Notes: generated by a model not told the origin, from the letters alone. DNA of 64,000 nt from Bog-532 sp963732345 (GCA_963732345.1 CAVSZI010000017.1:186001-250000), one strand, 5' to 3'. Shown: positions 1 through 10,085, counted from the first letter of the stretch. Made by a program: numbers and translations.

Positions 1-508
1 AACAGAACTCCCAGCAGGTCAAATCCCAGCGGGTACGTATGCTGCTCCTTGTTTACCTGCCTGTCAACCCCGATGATTCAGGGCACCTATGGCGCATGAG
101 ATGCTTGAGCGGCATGTGCCACTAGCCCCGGTTTGACAGGTATTACAGTCGCGGTTTCGCAGGGATGATTTCATGTTGCGTGTGCCGTTGTGATTTGCCC
201 GAACCTCTCTCGATCAGATGGGATGAGAGAGGAAATGGTCCGAGGATGGAATGAGTGACAACCAATGTGAACGCCAGTGGACGCGCGGCAGCTATACCCG
301 GTTGACCACCATTCACGTCTCGATTCCGTTACCGTATGCGCTAGAATCGTCCATGCCGGTGATCATGGCCAGTTCCGGCTGTCGCTTAAGCGGCAAACCG
401 TCAGTCCAAGGCGCATTGGGGCGCGTCACAGCGTAATCTGCCCAACCCGATCAGAAGTGCTGGAACCCCGGGAGTCCCGCGGCCTGGGACGGGAGGAGGC
501 TAGGACAA
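1..508. other. Non-coding left edge of the window
   Basis: I see no convincing gene here. The only structure noted is a short inverted repeat with 8-bp arms at 204-211 and 225-232 (13-nt loop). A purine-rich Shine-Dalgarno stretch at about 490-497 serves the next gene. Confidence 0.5.
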
Positions 509-874
509 ATGACCACTGCAGGAGAAGTCGTCCGGTATTTGCGGTGGAGGAAGGACGTGGCCAACCACGACTATGCCGCTGCCTCCAGCTACCTCAGTAT
601 CCGCTTCGGGGAGAACCGGGCAAAGGAGGTGTCGGAGAAACTGCAGAAGCTCCCGGTCATCCAACGCCGCGCCAACGACATCCTGCGGGCCACCCGGCGC
701 GACCCGCTGCCGCTGTCGGACCCGGGCGTGCTGAGGGATCTGCAGAAGGTACTGGCTGGAGAGAAGCTGTCCCCGGTTCTCGTAGCGGAGGGGGATATCG
801 CGGACGGCTACCACCGTGTCTCCCTCGCCTACGCGCTCGACCCTTACGCGGACGTGCCGCTCAAGCTCGGCTAA
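509..874 (+). CDS. Small conserved actinobacterial protein with a ParB-like DGxHR motif
   Basis: A 121-residue soluble protein with no signal peptide or membrane segment. The N-terminal half is charged and helical in character. Residues 99-110 read DGYHRVSLAYAL, which resembles the DGxHR core of ParB-N/sulfiredoxin-like folds; the rest of that fold is not obvious, so a nuclease or NTPase role is not claimed. The ATG is preceded at a good distance by a strong GGGAGGAGG ribosome binding site near 490-497, which fixes the start. It stands alone, followed by a broken tetR gene on the other strand. Function unknown. Confidence 0.75.
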   Translation: MTTAGEVVRYLRWRKDVANHDYAAASSYLSIRFGENRAKEVSEKLQKLPVIQRRANDILRATRRDPLPLSDPGVLRDLQKVLAGEKLSPVLVAEGDIADGYHRVSLAYALDPYADVPLKLG

Positions 875-924
875 GAACGCGCGGCGACCCCGGCGCGGGC
901 CGCCTTGCCGTCACCCGATCTGGG

Positions 925-1215
925 GTTGACGAACAGCGCCGGCCGACGCGGCGGAGATGCCGGCGCTGGCGCGGTCGATCAGCTGCCCCCGGCGTTCCAG
1001 CGCCTCCTCTGAGGCGGTCTGGAACAGCTGCTCCTTGCTGTCGAAGTTGGTGGTAGAACGACCCGAAACCGAGGTCGGCCTCCTCGGTGATCTCCTGGAT
1101 ACTCGCCCGGTCCCCGCGGCCCTCGGCGATCGGCCGCACCGCGGCGTCGATGAGGGCCTGCCGGGTCGCCCGTCCGGCTGGACACGCTCCTGGCCGGACG
1201 CACCGCCGTGCTGAC
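925..1215 (-). pseudogene. TetR-family regulator remnant, multiply frameshifted
   Basis: Three reading frames must be joined to rebuild a TetR N-terminus. One frame gives a start-like VRPARS segment, the next a short VQPDG piece, a third ATRQALIDAAVRPIAEG running through IQEITEEADLGFGSFYHQ. The reading then shifts again to FDSKEQLFQTASEEALERRG near position 1050. Together this is the helix-turn-helix and first helices of a TetR protein (about 90 residues of a normal 190 or so). The ligand domain is missing after about 925. The text after each shift is still recognisable, so the decay is recent or partly due to sequence error. Confidence 0.7.
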
Positions 1216-1404
1216 CGCCCGGCGCCCGGCCGCATATTCCTGGCTGAATGGGAACAAAGACTATATGGCGCGATTTGCCGGCCGTTGTACGTCCGGGGCA
1301 TCGCAGTATCGATACCCTGAGCGCTGGTTGCTTTACATTGGATGCGGGACATGGCACGGTAAGAAGACACATAGCGTGATCGATCCGTCACTGGGAAGTC
1401 CCCG

Positions 1405-1710
1405 ATGATGATCTACCCAGGCATCGCCGCGGCCATCATGGTCGCACTTTTCATATGGCTCGTGCCGGTACGGCGCAACGGCATTCCCGGGCTCCGCGGT
1501 CGCGGGAAGCTCCCGCCCGTGCCGCCGCCCACGCATCCGGGTTACGTCGCCCCCCGCCCGGCCCCGCCGGATGAGATGACCGGCGAGCCGGATGGCGGCC
1601 ACAGCTACGGCCCGGACGAGCGCCTTCTCGCCGAACTCGACGCGACCTGGAAACCCGGGTACGCCGACGAGGTGACGGCGCAGCACCAGTCCCGGCAGAA
1701 GCCAGACTAG
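1405..1710 (+). CDS. Small single-span membrane protein, function unknown
   Basis: A 101-residue protein. Residues 4-21 (YPGIAAAIMVALFIWLVP) form one hydrophobic segment, followed by a Pro-rich linker and a charged tail, suggesting an N-terminal membrane anchor with a cytoplasmic tail. I do not recognise a family. The ATG at 1405 is taken because it heads the hydrophobic segment; a clear ribosome binding site is lacking. The 190 bases after it hold nothing I can support. Confidence 0.5.
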   Translation: MMIYPGIAAAIMVALFIWLVPVRRNGIPGLRGRGKLPPVPPPTHPGYVAPRPAPPDEMTGEPDGGHSYGPDERLLAELDATWKPGYADEVTAQHQSRQKPD

Positions 1711-1904
1711 ACCCGAGCCCGGTCGGGCGTCGGCGGCGGGGTCCCCGGTCTGCGCCAACCCACTGCAGGAGCCGCCGGCGCCGTTCTTCGCCGATCCGCA
1801 GTGGGGCCACATCACGGACTGGCGCGCCCCGCCGTTCCGGCGGGCGCCCCTGGGGCTCTGGCCTGAGGGCTGCGTCATCACGACACTCCGGGCTGGCTCT
1901 TGAG

Positions 1905-2810
1905 ATGCATAGGCTCCCCTTCATGGGGTTGAGTAGGGGTGTGGACCAGTCAGCCGCCATCGAGCGGATCGACGCCTTTTGCGACGCGGTGCCCCGGCGC
2001 CGGGCGCGCGCGGAAGAGCACGGCCCGCTGGTGCTATTCGTCCCGACCGGTCCGGGATGGCCCTACTACGCGCGTCCCCGCCGGCCTGCTGACCCCTCTG
2101 GCGTACGCCCTGCCCCCGGAGGCGCCGGGGGCGCCGGGCGGCCCGGCGGGACGGTGACCGCCGAGGACATCCGCGCCGTCCGCGCGCGGCAGCGGGAACT
2201 GCTGATCCCGGAGTCTTTCGAGTGGATCGACGAGGCCGCACCGGCCATGACCGCCGCGGCGCCCGGCGCCGGGCTCGCGGCGCGCGAGCATCCGCTGATG
2301 GTGCTGAGTGCGCTGGCGCCGGCCCCGGTGACCGAGCCGGGCATCACCGTGCGCGTCGTCTCCCCCGGCGAGCCCGAGCTCGACCGGATCTGGGCCGTCC
2401 CGGCGGTCGCGTTCGGGCATCCCGGGACGGCGGCGGGCCTGGCCGGCGCCATCGAGCGCGACAAGATCGCCGCCGACCACGACGAGGGCACCATGGGCAT
2501 GCTGCGGGAGCGCCTCCGCTCGGGGCAATCGGTGCTGGCCGCGGCGTTCGGCCCGGATGGGCCCCTGGCCGCCGGGAGCTGCCAGCCGCTGGCCGGCGTC
2601 GCGGAGATCACCGGGGTGGGGGCGCTGCCGAGCGCGCGCCGGAGGGGGCTCGGCGGGGCGGTGACCGCCGCCCTGGCCCGCGAGGCGCTGCGGCGCGGCG
2701 TCCAGACCGTGTTCCTGGCCGCCTCGGACGAGGACGTGGCGCGCGTCTACGCCCGGCTGGGGTTCGAGCGCGTCGGCACCGCCATGATCGCCGAGCCGGG
2801 GGACGTTTAG
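1905..2810 (+). CDS. GNAT-family N-acetyltransferase
   Basis: A protein of up to 301 residues. The N-terminal part (residues 20-115) holds WPYYARP and RQRELLIPESFEWIDE, typical of the fused N-terminal region of two-domain actinobacterial GNAT proteins. The C-terminal part is the acetyl-CoA domain: GVGALPSARRRGLGGAVTAAL (residues 243-263) is motif A with the pyrophosphate-binding RRxGLG loop, and VARVYARLGFERVG is motif B. Substrate unknown. The start is uncertain: ATG 1905, ATG 1923 and GTG 1941 are all in frame, and the last has the best upstream purine run. The stretch at residues 58-85 is unusually Pro/Gly-rich and may be a lineage-specific loop. Confidence 0.82.
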   Translation: MHRLPFMGLSRGVDQSAAIERIDAFCDAVPRRRARAEEHGPLVLFVPTGPGWPYYARPRRPADPSGVRPAPGGAGGAGRPGGTVTAEDIRAVRARQRELLIPESFEWIDEAAPAMTAAAPGAGLAAREHPLMVLSALAPAPVTEPGITVRVVSPGEPELDRIWAVPAVAFGHPGTAAGLAGAIERDKIAADHDEGTMGMLRERLRSGQSVLAAAFGPDGPLAAGSCQPLAGVAEITGVGALPSARRRGLGGAVTAALAREALRRGVQTVFLAASDEDVARVYARLGFERVGTAMIAEPGDV

Positions 2811-2885
2811 GCCGACGGCCCGGGCCCCGCGTCCTCGGCAGGTCACATGCGCACTCTGCGTAGTGGCAGAGGTGCCATTGGCGCG

Positions 2886-3659
2886 TTAGCCCGGGCGGCG
2901 GGCCCGGACCAGAGCGGCCGGGGGCAGGCCCGCGAGCCGGGCGGTCTCGCGGGTCAGATGCGGCTGGTCGGCGTAACCGCTGTCCAGGGCCGCCCGGGCC
3001 AGGTCGGCGCGGCCGCCCGCAGCGTCGACCAGGGAGACGAAGCGGCGGAACCGCAGCACGCGCTGCAGCATCTTGGGGCCGTAACCGACTGCCGCCTCAC
3101 ACCGGCGGCGGAACTGGCGGCCGCTCAGGCCGACCTGGCCGGCGACGTCCTCCGCGCGCACGTCCGGGCGGCCCAGTAGCCGGCCCGCCTGCAGCATAGC
3201 GGCGTCCGGGGGCCTCTCGGCGGTGAGGCGCCCGGCGACGGCGGTGAGCGCGCCGACGGCATCGCCGGGCTCCAGGGTGGCCGGGAGCAGGCGGTCCAGG
3301 TCGCGCCGCAGGTCCGCGAGATCGACGCGCTGGTCGCGCAGTTCGCTGAGCGGGATTCCGAGGGCGTCGCCGCCCGCGCCCGGCCGGAACCGCACCGCGG
3401 CGAACACCGTCCCCGGCGCCAGCAGCGTCGGCACCGGGCCGGTGTCGGGGCCGGCCACGAACGCCCCGCTCCCGCGTTCCCAGATGAGGTCGGTACAGCC
3501 GTCGGGCAGGACCAGCTCAGAGCTGGGGGCGGGGGTCAGGCCCGGGCCGGGCGCTCGGCCGGGCACGACCCGCGTCCACAGGCAGGCCAGGACATCGCGC
3601 AGCGCGGCGGGCGGCGCCCATTCCCGGTAGCCCACGGAAAAGTCCACGTCATCCAGCAT
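2886..3659 (-). CDS. AraC-family transcriptional regulator with DUF6597-type N-terminal domain
   Basis: A 257-residue protein. The N-terminal 150 residues match the DUF6597 sensor type (FSVGYREWAPP near the start, then VLPDGCTDLIWERG). The C-terminal region carries two helix-turn-helix motifs: RAEDVAGQVGLSGRQFRRRC, then a second with LDSGYADQPHLTRETARLAG. The start is the ATG at 3659, where family similarity begins; reading open further upstream only mirrors the divergent gene. The 81 bp separating it from the alpha-toroid gene on the other strand must hold both promoters, so it may control that gene. The effector is unknown. Confidence 0.85.
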   Translation of the reverse strand: MLDDVDFSVGYREWAPPAALRDVLACLWTRVVPGRAPGPGLTPAPSSELVLPDGCTDLIWERGSGAFVAGPDTGPVPTLLAPGTVFAAVRFRPGAGGDALGIPLSELRDQRVDLADLRRDLDRLLPATLEPGDAVGALTAVAGRLTAERPPDAAMLQAGRLLGRPDVRAEDVAGQVGLSGRQFRRRCEAAVGYGPKMLQRVLRFRRFVSLVDAAGGRADLARAALDSGYADQPHLTRETARLAGLPPAALVRARRPG

Positions 3660-3740
3660 GCCTTCCGGCGAGCCGGCCTGCCACGCCGGATGGCCGTTTC
3701 GTTCAAGACGGCGGGCCGCCTGCTGCGGTGGGATGGGACC

Positions 3741-4607
3741 ATGACGACTCCAGACATGGGAAAGGCGGTCCAGTTCCTGGCCGCGAACGCCCGCGTGCTC
3801 GATCGGCGCCGCTATGAGCGGCTCTTCGCGGGAGGCGGCGCGCAGCCGGTGCGCGACGCGGTCGCCGCGTACCGTAATCCGGACGGCGGCTTCGGCCAGG
3901 CCCTCGAGCCGGACGGGCGCGCCCCGGCCAGTCAGCCCGCCGCCGTGGAACTGGCCCTGCGGATCCTGCACGAGACCGACGTGTGGGACGGGGACCTGGC
4001 CGTGGGCGCGTGCGCCTGGCTGGAGGCCACCGCCCCGGCCGGGGGCGGGGCCGCGTTCGTCGACCCGGGCCTGGATGTCTGGCCGCACGCGCCCTGGTGG
4101 GTGCCCGAGGAGGGGCGCCCGGCGTCGCTGATCATAACCGGCCTGATCGCGGGGACGCTGCACGCCCGGAAGGTCCGGCATCCGTGGCTGGACCGCGCCA
4201 CCGGCGTGATGTGGTCCCGGATCGCCCAGCTCAGCGAGCCCACTGGATACGGCATGCTCGGCGTCCTGCGCTTCCTGCAGCACGTACCCGACCGCGACCG
4301 GGCTCTGGCGGTCTTCGGCCAGATCGCTCCCCTCATCACGGACAGCGGCATCGTCACGCTCGACCCGGATGCGCCGGGCGAGGTGCACTCACCGCTGGAC
4401 TTCGCGCCCCGGCCGGACTCGCTCGGGCGGGCGCTGTTCGACGAGGCGACCATCAAGGCGCACCTGCATCATCTGGCCCACGCCCAGCTCGACGACGGCG
4501 GCTGGACGTTCAACTGGCTCGCCTGGTCCCCCGCGGCCGAACGCGACTGGCGCGGCTACCTCACCGTCGACGCCCTCAGCCTTCTGCACGCCAACGGCCG
4601 CCTCTAG
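3741..4607 (+). CDS. Prenyltransferase / squalene-cyclase-like alpha-toroid protein
   Basis: A 288-residue protein from the ATG at 3741. An in-frame ATG 51 bases upstream is possible but codes for a non-conserved leader. It has the (alpha/alpha) toroid repeats of terpene cyclase/protein prenyltransferase folds, seen as Gly-Gly turns: AYRNPDGGFGQALEPD near the N-terminus and LDDGGWTFNWLAWSP near the C-terminus. No catalytic DxDD motif of squalene-hopene cyclases is present, so an enzymatic role is not claimed; such actinobacterial proteins are usually annotated only by fold. It is divergent from the AraC gene. The last five codons lie inside a 29-bp tandem repeat that continues past the stop. 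Confidence 0.78.
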   Translation: MTTPDMGKAVQFLAANARVLDRRRYERLFAGGGAQPVRDAVAAYRNPDGGFGQALEPDGRAPASQPAAVELALRILHETDVWDGDLAVGACAWLEATAPAGGGAAFVDPGLDVWPHAPWWVPEEGRPASLIITGLIAGTLHARKVRHPWLDRATGVMWSRIAQLSEPTGYGMLGVLRFLQHVPDRDRALAVFGQIAPLITDSGIVTLDPDAPGEVHSPLDFAPRPDSLGRALFDEATIKAHLHHLAHAQLDDGGWTFNWLAWSPAAERDWRGYLTVDALSLLHANGRL

Positions 4608-4706
4608 GCCTCCGCACCGCCAACGGCCGCCTCTGGGCCTCCTGCACGCCAACGGCCGCCTGTGGGCCTCGGCACCGCCAACGGCCGCCTCTAGGCCTCC
4701 GCGCCG
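4591..4706. repeat. 29-bp tandem repeat (4 copies) spanning a stop codon
   Basis: Four adjacent 29-bp units begin at 4591, 4620, 4649 and 4678, each starting CCAACGGCCGCCT. The first copy holds the last codons (Asn-Gly-Arg-Leu) and TAG stop of the alpha-toroid gene. Copies 2 and 3 have CTGGG or GTGGG where the stop was, and copy 4 again has CTAGG. As 29 is not a multiple of three, the extra copies fall in shifting frames and cannot extend the protein. Confidence 0.9.
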
Positions 4707-4847
4707 CCAATGACCGGGGTAACTCATCCCCGCGGTAGGCCCTGGTCCCCGGCGTCTGGGGCGCAGCGTTTGTACGTAAAGACACCTTTACCGCTAAAGC
4801 CCACGGGATACTTCCACGACGGCGCTTGTGAGTCCATAGCGCTGCGG

Positions 4848-6098
<1,251 letters not shown>

Positions 6099-6104
6099 GG
6101 ACGG

Positions 6105-6530
6105 TCAGAACTCCAGCTCGTCCCGGGAGTCGGCGATCGGCCGTACGTCCGCGAACGGCGCACGGGCCTCGTCGGCCCCGGCGGGTCCCGGGCAGGCCGA
6201 CAGGCGGGCCGCGATCTCGGTGGCGCGGTCGAAGCTCTCGCACTCGACGATCCAGTAGCCCGCCAGGACTTCCTGGGTCTCAGCGTACGGTCCGTCGGTG
6301 ACGACAGTGACGCCATGGTCCAGCTGGACGCGCCGGGCGTGTACGGGCGCGGTCAGGCCGCGCGTCTCGACCAGTTCCCCGGACTCGGCCAGTTCCTTGC
6401 TGAACTTCTCCATGAACGCCCCCATGGCGGCGAAGTCCTCCGCCGACCAGGCTGGCCGGCCAGGGTCGGGCCGGCCCGCTAGCGCGTCGTAGTCCTGCTG
6501 CGAACCGTACGCCAGGATCATGTACTTCAC
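6105..6530 (-). CDS. DGPF/YCII-related protein, partner of ECF42
   Basis: A 141-residue protein starting MKYMILAYGSQQDYDAL, with the family motif as DGPYAETQEVLAGYWIVEC near residues 78-96, typical of YCII-related/DGPF proteins (ferredoxin-like dimeric alpha/beta fold). In actinobacteria these genes sit directly upstream of ECF42 sigma genes and are often targets of the sigma factor. Whether they catalyse anything is unsettled. The 166 bp between it and glnE's stop carry the promoter region, including a 12-bp palindrome (GGAACCGGTTCC, 6585-6596). Confidence 0.9.
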   Translation of the reverse strand: MKYMILAYGSQQDYDALAGRPDPGRPAWSAEDFAAMGAFMEKFSKELAESGELVETRGLTAPVHARRVQLDHGVTVVTDGPYAETQEVLAGYWIVECESFDRATEIAARLSACPGPAGADEARAPFADVRPIADSRDELEF

Positions 6531-6696
6531 GGGTTTCTCCCCTGTCTGGCGGGCACCGGGGCGGCGCCTCTCACCCGGGACGTCGGAACCGGTTCCCCGG
6601 ATCGGACATCGGCCCGGCGATCAACCCGGGAAAATTCTGCCGCCGGGGTGCGAGCCCGCGGCCAGCCGGCCCGGGCGCCCACGGTCAGCCGGCCCG

Positions 6697-9600
6697 TCAG
6701 CCGTAGAAGAGGCGGTCCATGACGGCGCGGGCGTGGCGGGCGGCCTTGCGGTAGTCCTGCTCCAGGGCCTGGCCCTCCCCCGGGCCGTAGCCGAGGACCC
6801 GGGCCACCGCGCCCTGCTCGCGGGCCGAGGCGGGGATCGTGTCCGAAGCGGTCCCGCGCACCAGCATCACCGCGTCCCTGATCCGCGCGGCGAGCTGCCA
6901 GGATTCGGCCAGGACGAGAGCGTCGGCGGGGGAGATCAGGCCCGCCTCCCGGGCGGCGGTCAGGGCCGGCAGCGTGCGGGTGGTCCGCAGCGCCGGCACC
7001 GCGAACGCGTGCCGTTGCTGCAGCAGCTGGACGGTCCATTCGACGTCGGACAGGCCGCCGGGACCGAGCTTGACCTGCAGGGCGGGCTCGACGCCGCGGG
7101 GCATGCGCTCGCCCTCCATGCGGGCCTTGATCCGCCGGATTTCGCGCACCGCGTTTTCGCCGACACCGCCCTCGGGGTAGCGGACCTCGCTGATCATGCG
7201 GGTGAACTCCTCGCCCAGGCTGGCGTCGCCGGCCACGGGCTCGGCCCGCAGCAGCGCCTGCGCCTCCCAGGGACGCGACCAGCGCCGGTAGTACGCCAGG
7301 TAGGAGGCGAGGGTGCGGACCAGCGGTCCCTGGCGGCCTTCGGGGCGCAGGTTCGCGTCCACGACCAGGGCCGGGTCCGGTCCGGGCAGCGCCAGCATCC
7401 GCCGCAGTTCCTGCGCGACGGCGTGCGCGGCGCGGGCCGCGTCGGCCTCGGCCACGCCCGGCAGCGGATCGTGGACGAACATCACGTCCGCATCGCTGCC
7501 GTAACCCATCTCGTGGCCGCCGAACCGGCCCATGGCGATCACGGCGAACCGGGTCGGGAGCGGGCCGCGCAGCTCCATCTCGGCCTTCTTCGTCGCCGCG
7601 GCCAGGGCGGCGCCGATGCTGGCGGCGGCCACGGCGGTCAGTGCGTCAGCGGTTTCGGCGGGCTTGAGCAGGTCGAGCACGTCAGCCGCGGCGATCCGGA
7701 GCAGCTCACGCCGCAGCAGCGAACGGACCGCGGCCACGGCGGTTTCCGGTTCGTCGTGCCGGCGCACGGAGGCTTCGGCCTCGCCGAGCAGGGTGGTCAC
7801 CGAACGCGGCATGAGCTCGCCGTCATCGCCGAAGATGGCCACCGCTTCCGGGGCGCGGAGCAGCAGCCCCGCCGCGTACCGGCTGGAGGCCAGGACGTGG
7901 GCCATCCGCTGGGCCGCCTTCGTCTCGTCGCGCAGCAGGCGCAGATACCAGGGCGTCGACCCCAGCGTGTCGCTCACCTGGCGGAAGGCGAGTAGCCCGG
8001 CGTCGGGCTCGGCCGCGTCGGCGAACCAGCCGAGCAGGACCGGCAGCAGCGTCCGCTGAATCGCCGCGCGGCGGGACACTCCGGCGGTGAGCGCGTCGAT
8101 GTGCCGCAGGGCACCGGCCGGGTCCAGGTAGCCGAGCGCCTCCAGGCGGGCCTGCGCCGCGGCCGGGGTCAGCCGGGCCGCATCGCCGGGCAGCCGGGCC
8201 ACCGCGCTGAGCAGCGGCCGGTAGAACAGCTTCTCGTGCAGGCGCCGCACCTGCAGCGCGTGCTGCCGCCACATCTCGCTGAATCCGGCGGCGGGATCGG
8301 CGCTGAGCTGGCCACCGTCCGCGCGCGGGTCGCCGGGCCCGTCGGGCTGGACGGCGGGCTGGACGGCGGGCTGGACGGCGGGCTGGACGGCGGGCTGGAC
8401 GGCGGAACGCATCGCGCGGCCGAGCCGGCGCAGGACGGCCTTGTCCTCGGGCAGGATGTGGGTACGGGACAGCTTGTAGAGCTGGAGCAGGTGCTCCACC
8501 TGCCGGAGGAACCGGTACGCGTCGGCGAGGTCGCTGGCATCGTCCCGGGCCACGTAGCCGCCCTTGGCGAGCGCCGCGAGCGCGCGCAGCGTCGCCGGGC
8601 TGCGCAGCGACTCGTCCGTGCGGCCGTGCACGAGCTGGAGGAGCTGCACGGCGAACTCGATGTCACGCAGGCCGCCGGGGCCCAGCTTGATCTCCCGCCC
8701 GGCCTGCGCCGCGGGCAGGGTCTTTTCCACCCGGCGCCGCATGCCCTGGACGTCTTCGACGAAGTGCTCCCGCTGGGAGGCATGCCAGATCATGGGGGCG
8801 AGCGCGTCGACGTACTGCTGCCCGAGTTCCATGTCTCCCGCCGCGGGACGGGCCTTGAGCAGGGCCTGGAACTCCCACGTCTTGGCCCAGCGCTCGTAGT
8901 ACGCGATGTGGCTGGCCAGCGTGCGCACCAGCGGGCCGTTGCGCCCCTCGGGCCGGAGGTTCGGGTCGATGGGGAAGATCATGCCCTCGGGTGTGGTCCG
9001 CGAGCACACCGCGATCAGGCCGGTCGCCAGCTTGGTGGCCGTCCGCAGTGCGGCGTCCGTGTCGCCGCCCGGATCAGTTCCGGTTCCGGTTCCGGCTCCG
9101 GGGCCGGTACCGGGGGCGGCTACGAAGATCACGTCGACGTCGCTGGCGTAGTTCAGCTCGCAGCCGCCGCACTTGCCCATGGCGAGCACGGCGATCCGGC
9201 ACGGCGCGGCGCCCGGGGGCAGTTCCGCGCGCGAGACCGCGAGCGCGGCGCACAGCACGGCCGTGGCGATGTCCGCGAGCTCGCTCGCCACCTCCTCGGT
9301 CGGGGCCACGCCGGTCATGTCGCGCGCGGCGAGGTGCAGGATGTGACGCTTGTACGCGACGCACAGCACGGCCGCCGGGTCCACCCCGTCCAGGACCGCG
9401 AGGTCAGCGACGGGGTGCTCGTCGAGAGGGTTTGCGCCCACCGCGTAGAGCAGCGCCGCGCGCAGTTCGGCCGGCGCGGGCCTTCGCACCGCGTCCGCGC
9501 CGCGCAGCAGGCAGCAGTCCTCCGGATGCCGGGCCAGGTGATCGGCGAGGCCCGCGCTGACGCCCAGGACACCGATCAGCCGTTCCCTGAACCCCGGTTC

Positions 9601-9915
9601 GGCGCGCAGCGCGGCCCGGACCTCGGCCACGTCCGCCGTGGCCTCCGCGTCTGTTTCGCAGTCGGCCCCGATGATCCTGGCCAGCCCGAGCAGGGCCAGG
9701 TCGGGATCGGCGGCCGCCGCGATCGCCTCCAGCACTGCCTCGTCCTTGGGCGGCCCGCCGAAGCCGGGGATGGTGCCGGGCCGCTCACCGGGGCTGATAT
9801 CGAGGGCGAGCTCGGAGGTCACGAGGCGTTCCGCCTGGCGCGCGTCGCCGAACCCCATCCGGGCGAGCCGCCCCGCCAGGGTTGCCGTCCGCGTGCCGCT
9901 CACCCAGGTACTCAC
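6697..9915 (-). CDS. glnE: Bifunctional glutamine synthetase adenylyltransferase/adenylyl-removing enzyme
   Basis: A protein of 1072 residues controlling glutamine synthetase by adding or removing AMP on a tyrosine. It has two nucleotidyltransferase halves. The N-terminal adenylyl-removase half carries LNYASDVDVIFV (about residues 254-265). The C-terminal adenylyltransferase half carries GYGSDADVMFVHD near residue 805. Each half is followed by the conserved linker (KLGPGGLRDIEFAVQLLQ and VKLGPGGLSDVEWTVQLLQ). Two low-complexity insertions make it longer than many homologues: a Gly/Thr run after the first active site and an (Ala-Val-Gln-Pro)5 run in the middle linker. I favour GTG 9915; GTG 9948 is also in frame. 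A glnA2-type gene lies 26 kb away, but the GlnA1 target is not in the window. Confidence 0.95.
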   Translation of the reverse strand: MSTWVSGTRTATLAGRLARMGFGDARQAERLVTSELALDISPGERPGTIPGFGGPPKDEAVLEAIAAAADPDLALLGLARIIGADCETDAEATADVAEVRAALRAEPGFRERLIGVLGVSAGLADHLARHPEDCCLLRGADAVRRPAPAELRAALLYAVGANPLDEHPVADLAVLDGVDPAAVLCVAYKRHILHLAARDMTGVAPTEEVASELADIATAVLCAALAVSRAELPPGAAPCRIAVLAMGKCGGCELNYASDVDVIFVAAPGTGPGAGTGTGTDPGGDTDAALRTATKLATGLIAVCSRTTPEGMIFPIDPNLRPEGRNGPLVRTLASHIAYYERWAKTWEFQALLKARPAAGDMELGQQYVDALAPMIWHASQREHFVEDVQGMRRRVEKTLPAAQAGREIKLGPGGLRDIEFAVQLLQLVHGRTDESLRSPATLRALAALAKGGYVARDDASDLADAYRFLRQVEHLLQLYKLSRTHILPEDKAVLRRLGRAMRSAVQPAVQPAVQPAVQPAVQPDGPGDPRADGGQLSADPAAGFSEMWRQHALQVRRLHEKLFYRPLLSAVARLPGDAARLTPAAAQARLEALGYLDPAGALRHIDALTAGVSRRAAIQRTLLPVLLGWFADAAEPDAGLLAFRQVSDTLGSTPWYLRLLRDETKAAQRMAHVLASSRYAAGLLLRAPEAVAIFGDDGELMPRSVTTLLGEAEASVRRHDEPETAVAAVRSLLRRELLRIAAADVLDLLKPAETADALTAVAAASIGAALAAATKKAEMELRGPLPTRFAVIAMGRFGGHEMGYGSDADVMFVHDPLPGVAEADAARAAHAVAQELRRMLALPGPDPALVVDANLRPEGRQGPLVRTLASYLAYYRRWSRPWEAQALLRAEPVAGDASLGEEFTRMISEVRYPEGGVGENAVREIRRIKARMEGERMPRGVEPALQVKLGPGGLSDVEWTVQLLQQRHAFAVPALRTTRTLPALTAAREAGLISPADALVLAESWQLAARIRDAVMLVRGTASDTIPASAREQGAVARVLGYGPGEGQALEQDYRKAARHARAVMDRLFYG
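8344..8403. repeat. 12-bp in-frame tandem repeat (5 copies) within glnE
   Basis: Five perfect copies of GGGCTGGACGGC (plus strand) encode a repeated Ala-Val-Gln-Pro tetrapeptide on the minus strand. It sits in a loop between the two catalytic halves of GlnE, where length variation should be tolerated. It is likely to vary in copy number between strains. Confidence 0.9.
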
Positions 9916-9988
9916 GCCATGACGGTAATACGAATGCCCGCATTCCACGACGGGTCCCCGGGCGATACCGCGGCGGGCAAGCGCTCTG

Positions 9989-10022
9989 TTATCGTTTTTC
10001 GATAATATCGACTATCGATAAG
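9989..10022. promoter_or_regulatory. Candidate operator with repeated TATCG elements upstream of the XRE gene
   Basis: An A/T-rich island in GC-rich DNA. TTATCG (9989-9994) is followed by its inverse CGATAA (10000-10005), then TATCG (10006-10010) and ACTATCGATAAG. The nested inverted TATCG/CGATA elements lie 13-46 bases before the leader ORF, where a promoter and autoregulatory site of a small XRE repressor would be expected. Inference from position and symmetry only. Confidence 0.45.
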
Positions 10023-10034
10023 CGGAGGCGCGTC

Positions 10035-10085
10035 ATGACGGTGGACGCCGAGTTCGCCAAGGCCGCGGACGCGGGAACGGTGTAG
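10035..10085 (+). CDS. Putative 16-residue leader peptide coupled to the XRE gene
   Basis: An ATG at 10035 with a good upstream GGAGG (10023-10027) opens a frame of 16 codons (MTVDAEFAKAADAGTV) ending TAG. The G of TAG is the first base of the GTG start of the XRE gene (TAGTG). It may be a genuine leader for translational coupling or the stub of a lost upstream gene. No homology is claimed. Confidence 0.4.
   Translation: MTVDAEFAKAADAGTV

Noticed and set aside
2886..4388. N-terminally extended 500-codon reading of the AraC gene
   Set aside because: The first 243 codons are antisense to the alpha-toroid gene and look like a shadow; AraC similarity begins at 3659.
6585..6596. GGAACC word read as an ECF -35 box
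   Set aside because: It is part of a 12-bp palindrome and no convincing -10 element at the right distance is visible; kept only as a remark.
8101..10005. Long plus-strand open frame opposite glnE
   Set aside because: It mirrors the codon structure of glnE, is rich in Arg, Gly and Gln without domain features, and is a GC-rich shadow.
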